This document shows, in pieces, positions 63,132-64,000 of a stretch of DNA of 64,000 nt. The DNA comes from Crotophaga sulcirostris (Eukaryota > Chordata > Aves > Cuculiformes > Crotophagidae). The notes below the pieces were generated by a model, which saw nothing but the letters and a program-made list of their open reading frames with translations, ran no database searches and was not told where the DNA came from. Each line of letters begins with the position of its first letter. Position 1 is the stretch's first letter. A program made the position numbers and the translations under genes. The stretch lies in the NCBI GenBank assembly GCA_013397455.1, contig VYZB01000031.1:4321923-4385922 (forward strand). The letters run 5' to 3'.

Positions 63132-63400
63132 ACCTTTGAGGTTGGAAGGGACTGACAGCGATCATCCAGTCCACCTACCTGACCACTTCAGGACTGACCT
63201 TAAAGCATGTTGTTAAGGGCATTGTCCAAATGCCTCTTAAATACCGACAGGCTTGGGGCATCAACCACCTCTCTAGGAAGCCTCTTCCAGTGTTCATCCA
63301 CCCTCTTCATAAAGAAATGCTTCCTAATAGCCAGTCTAAATGTCTCCAGTTTAAGCATATGCCTCCATGACCCTCAGGATCCCTCTTTTGCTAGCAAAAG
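63132..63400 (-). mobile_element. CR1 LINE fragment, 3' end, minus strand
   Basis: The sequence begins ctttgaggttggaagggact, the reverse complement of the CR1 3' end. It continues through words typical of avian CR1, such as ttccagtgttcatccacc and aaagaaatgcttcctaat, to about 63360, with an uncertain 5' limit near 63400. It is 5'-truncated and carries no intact open frame. Confidence 0.85.
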
Positions 63401-63862
63401 AAGTACTCCCATGTGCCCTGAGGTGTCTACAAGGTCTTGCAGATGCGGCCATGCAAAAGAAAAACTTCACCAGGAAGAGAGCACCTGAAACAGAAGATAA
63501 ATAAAGGTAAGTTTGAAACACAGCAGCAATCCTGAAGAAGAAACTAAATTCCAGAATATAAATGGAAGCGAGGTTCCTCTCTGCAGCACAGTACGGGGCC
63601 ATGGAATGAAATGGGTATTGTGGGACAATTCAGTGCCACAGGGAAAACGCAAAGAAACAGCACAAGCTTGACTTGTGTTGTTTTCCTGATTTTCTTCTAT
63701 ACAGGTTTTCCAAATTTGTAGTCGGATGTCCTACATTTTACTTAAAAAATAGAACAAAACTTAATGAACCTTCTATAATTAAAAGGGCTGCTTGCAGAGA
63801 GATCTGGACACTCTGGCCTAGCCAACAGTGGTTTTCAGCAGACCCTGATATCTTAATTTTTT
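63401..63862. other. Unannotated gap between two CR1 fragments
   Basis: No exon or recognisable repeat. A donor-like AAAG|GTAAGT is at about 63506, without a partner. It may include diverged CR1 sequence that I cannot see by eye. Confidence 0.4.
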
Positions 63863-64000
63863 AGAATAGTTTACTTTACAGTATAACCAGGTTGGAAGAG
63901 ACCTCTAAGATCATCAAGTCCAACCTATAAGCCAACACTAACACCACCTCATCACCTAAACCATGGCACTCAGTGCCTCATCCAATCTTCCCTTAAACAC
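63863..64000 (-). mobile_element. CR1 LINE fragment, minus strand, cut by the window edge
   Basis: ccaggttggaagagacctct, then atcatcaagtccaacctat and the ccatggcactcagtgcctca segment, are the reverse complement of a CR1 3' region. It belongs to a different subfamily or age class from the copy at 63132, judging by the differing 3' words. It continues beyond the window. Confidence 0.85.

Overview
The window looks like bird nuclear DNA, most likely from a neoavian. Three fragments match the 3' end of the avian CR1 LINE, and one solo retroviral LTR is of a type I know from neoavian genomes. Interspersed repeats are otherwise sparse, which is typical of birds. CpG is generally depleted, I see no CpG island, and no long open frame looks like a gene. 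There are no bacterial-style genes, operons, CRISPR arrays, rRNA or convincing tRNA genes.

Left third (1-27 kb): the best gene evidence is a pair of small plus-strand exons about 5.7 kb apart. Exon 15622-15705 is 84 nt and phase 1 at both ends. Exon 21384-21452 ends the frame at a TAA (21443-21445), 7 nt before a consensus 5' splice site. Together they encode an acidic, hydrophilic C-terminal tail of 47 residues after the junction codon. I do not recognise the gene. This part is therefore probably the 3' part of a plus-strand gene with long introns, with more 5' exons outside or undetected. Weaker exon-like segments lie at 7160-7308, 9956-10096 and 26754-26824; the last could encode an alternative C-terminus in the same phase. 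Small regulatory-looking clusters sit at about 13.54-13.69 kb and 20.16-20.41 kb, with a CTCF-like site at 1143 and a strong G-quadruplex motif at 5757.

Middle and right (27-64 kb): this reads as an intergenic or intronic desert with microsatellites, the solo LTR (46594-47153, minus strand, intact 5-bp target duplication), CR1 pieces at 49.4, 63.1 and 63.9 kb, and several conserved-looking noncoding segments. The most striking is a pair of about 92-bp, 68%-identical elements at 40251 and 43417, same orientation, each built round an identical homeodomain-type TAATTA core. A TCF/LEF and homeodomain-rich segment lies at 52.48-52.87 kb and a CpG-retaining segment at 55.4-55.6 kb.

Taken together, the layout is a gene tail followed by a regulatory desert. 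Whether the distal elements serve this gene or another one cannot be read from the window. All comparisons were done by eye, so function calls are deliberately limited.
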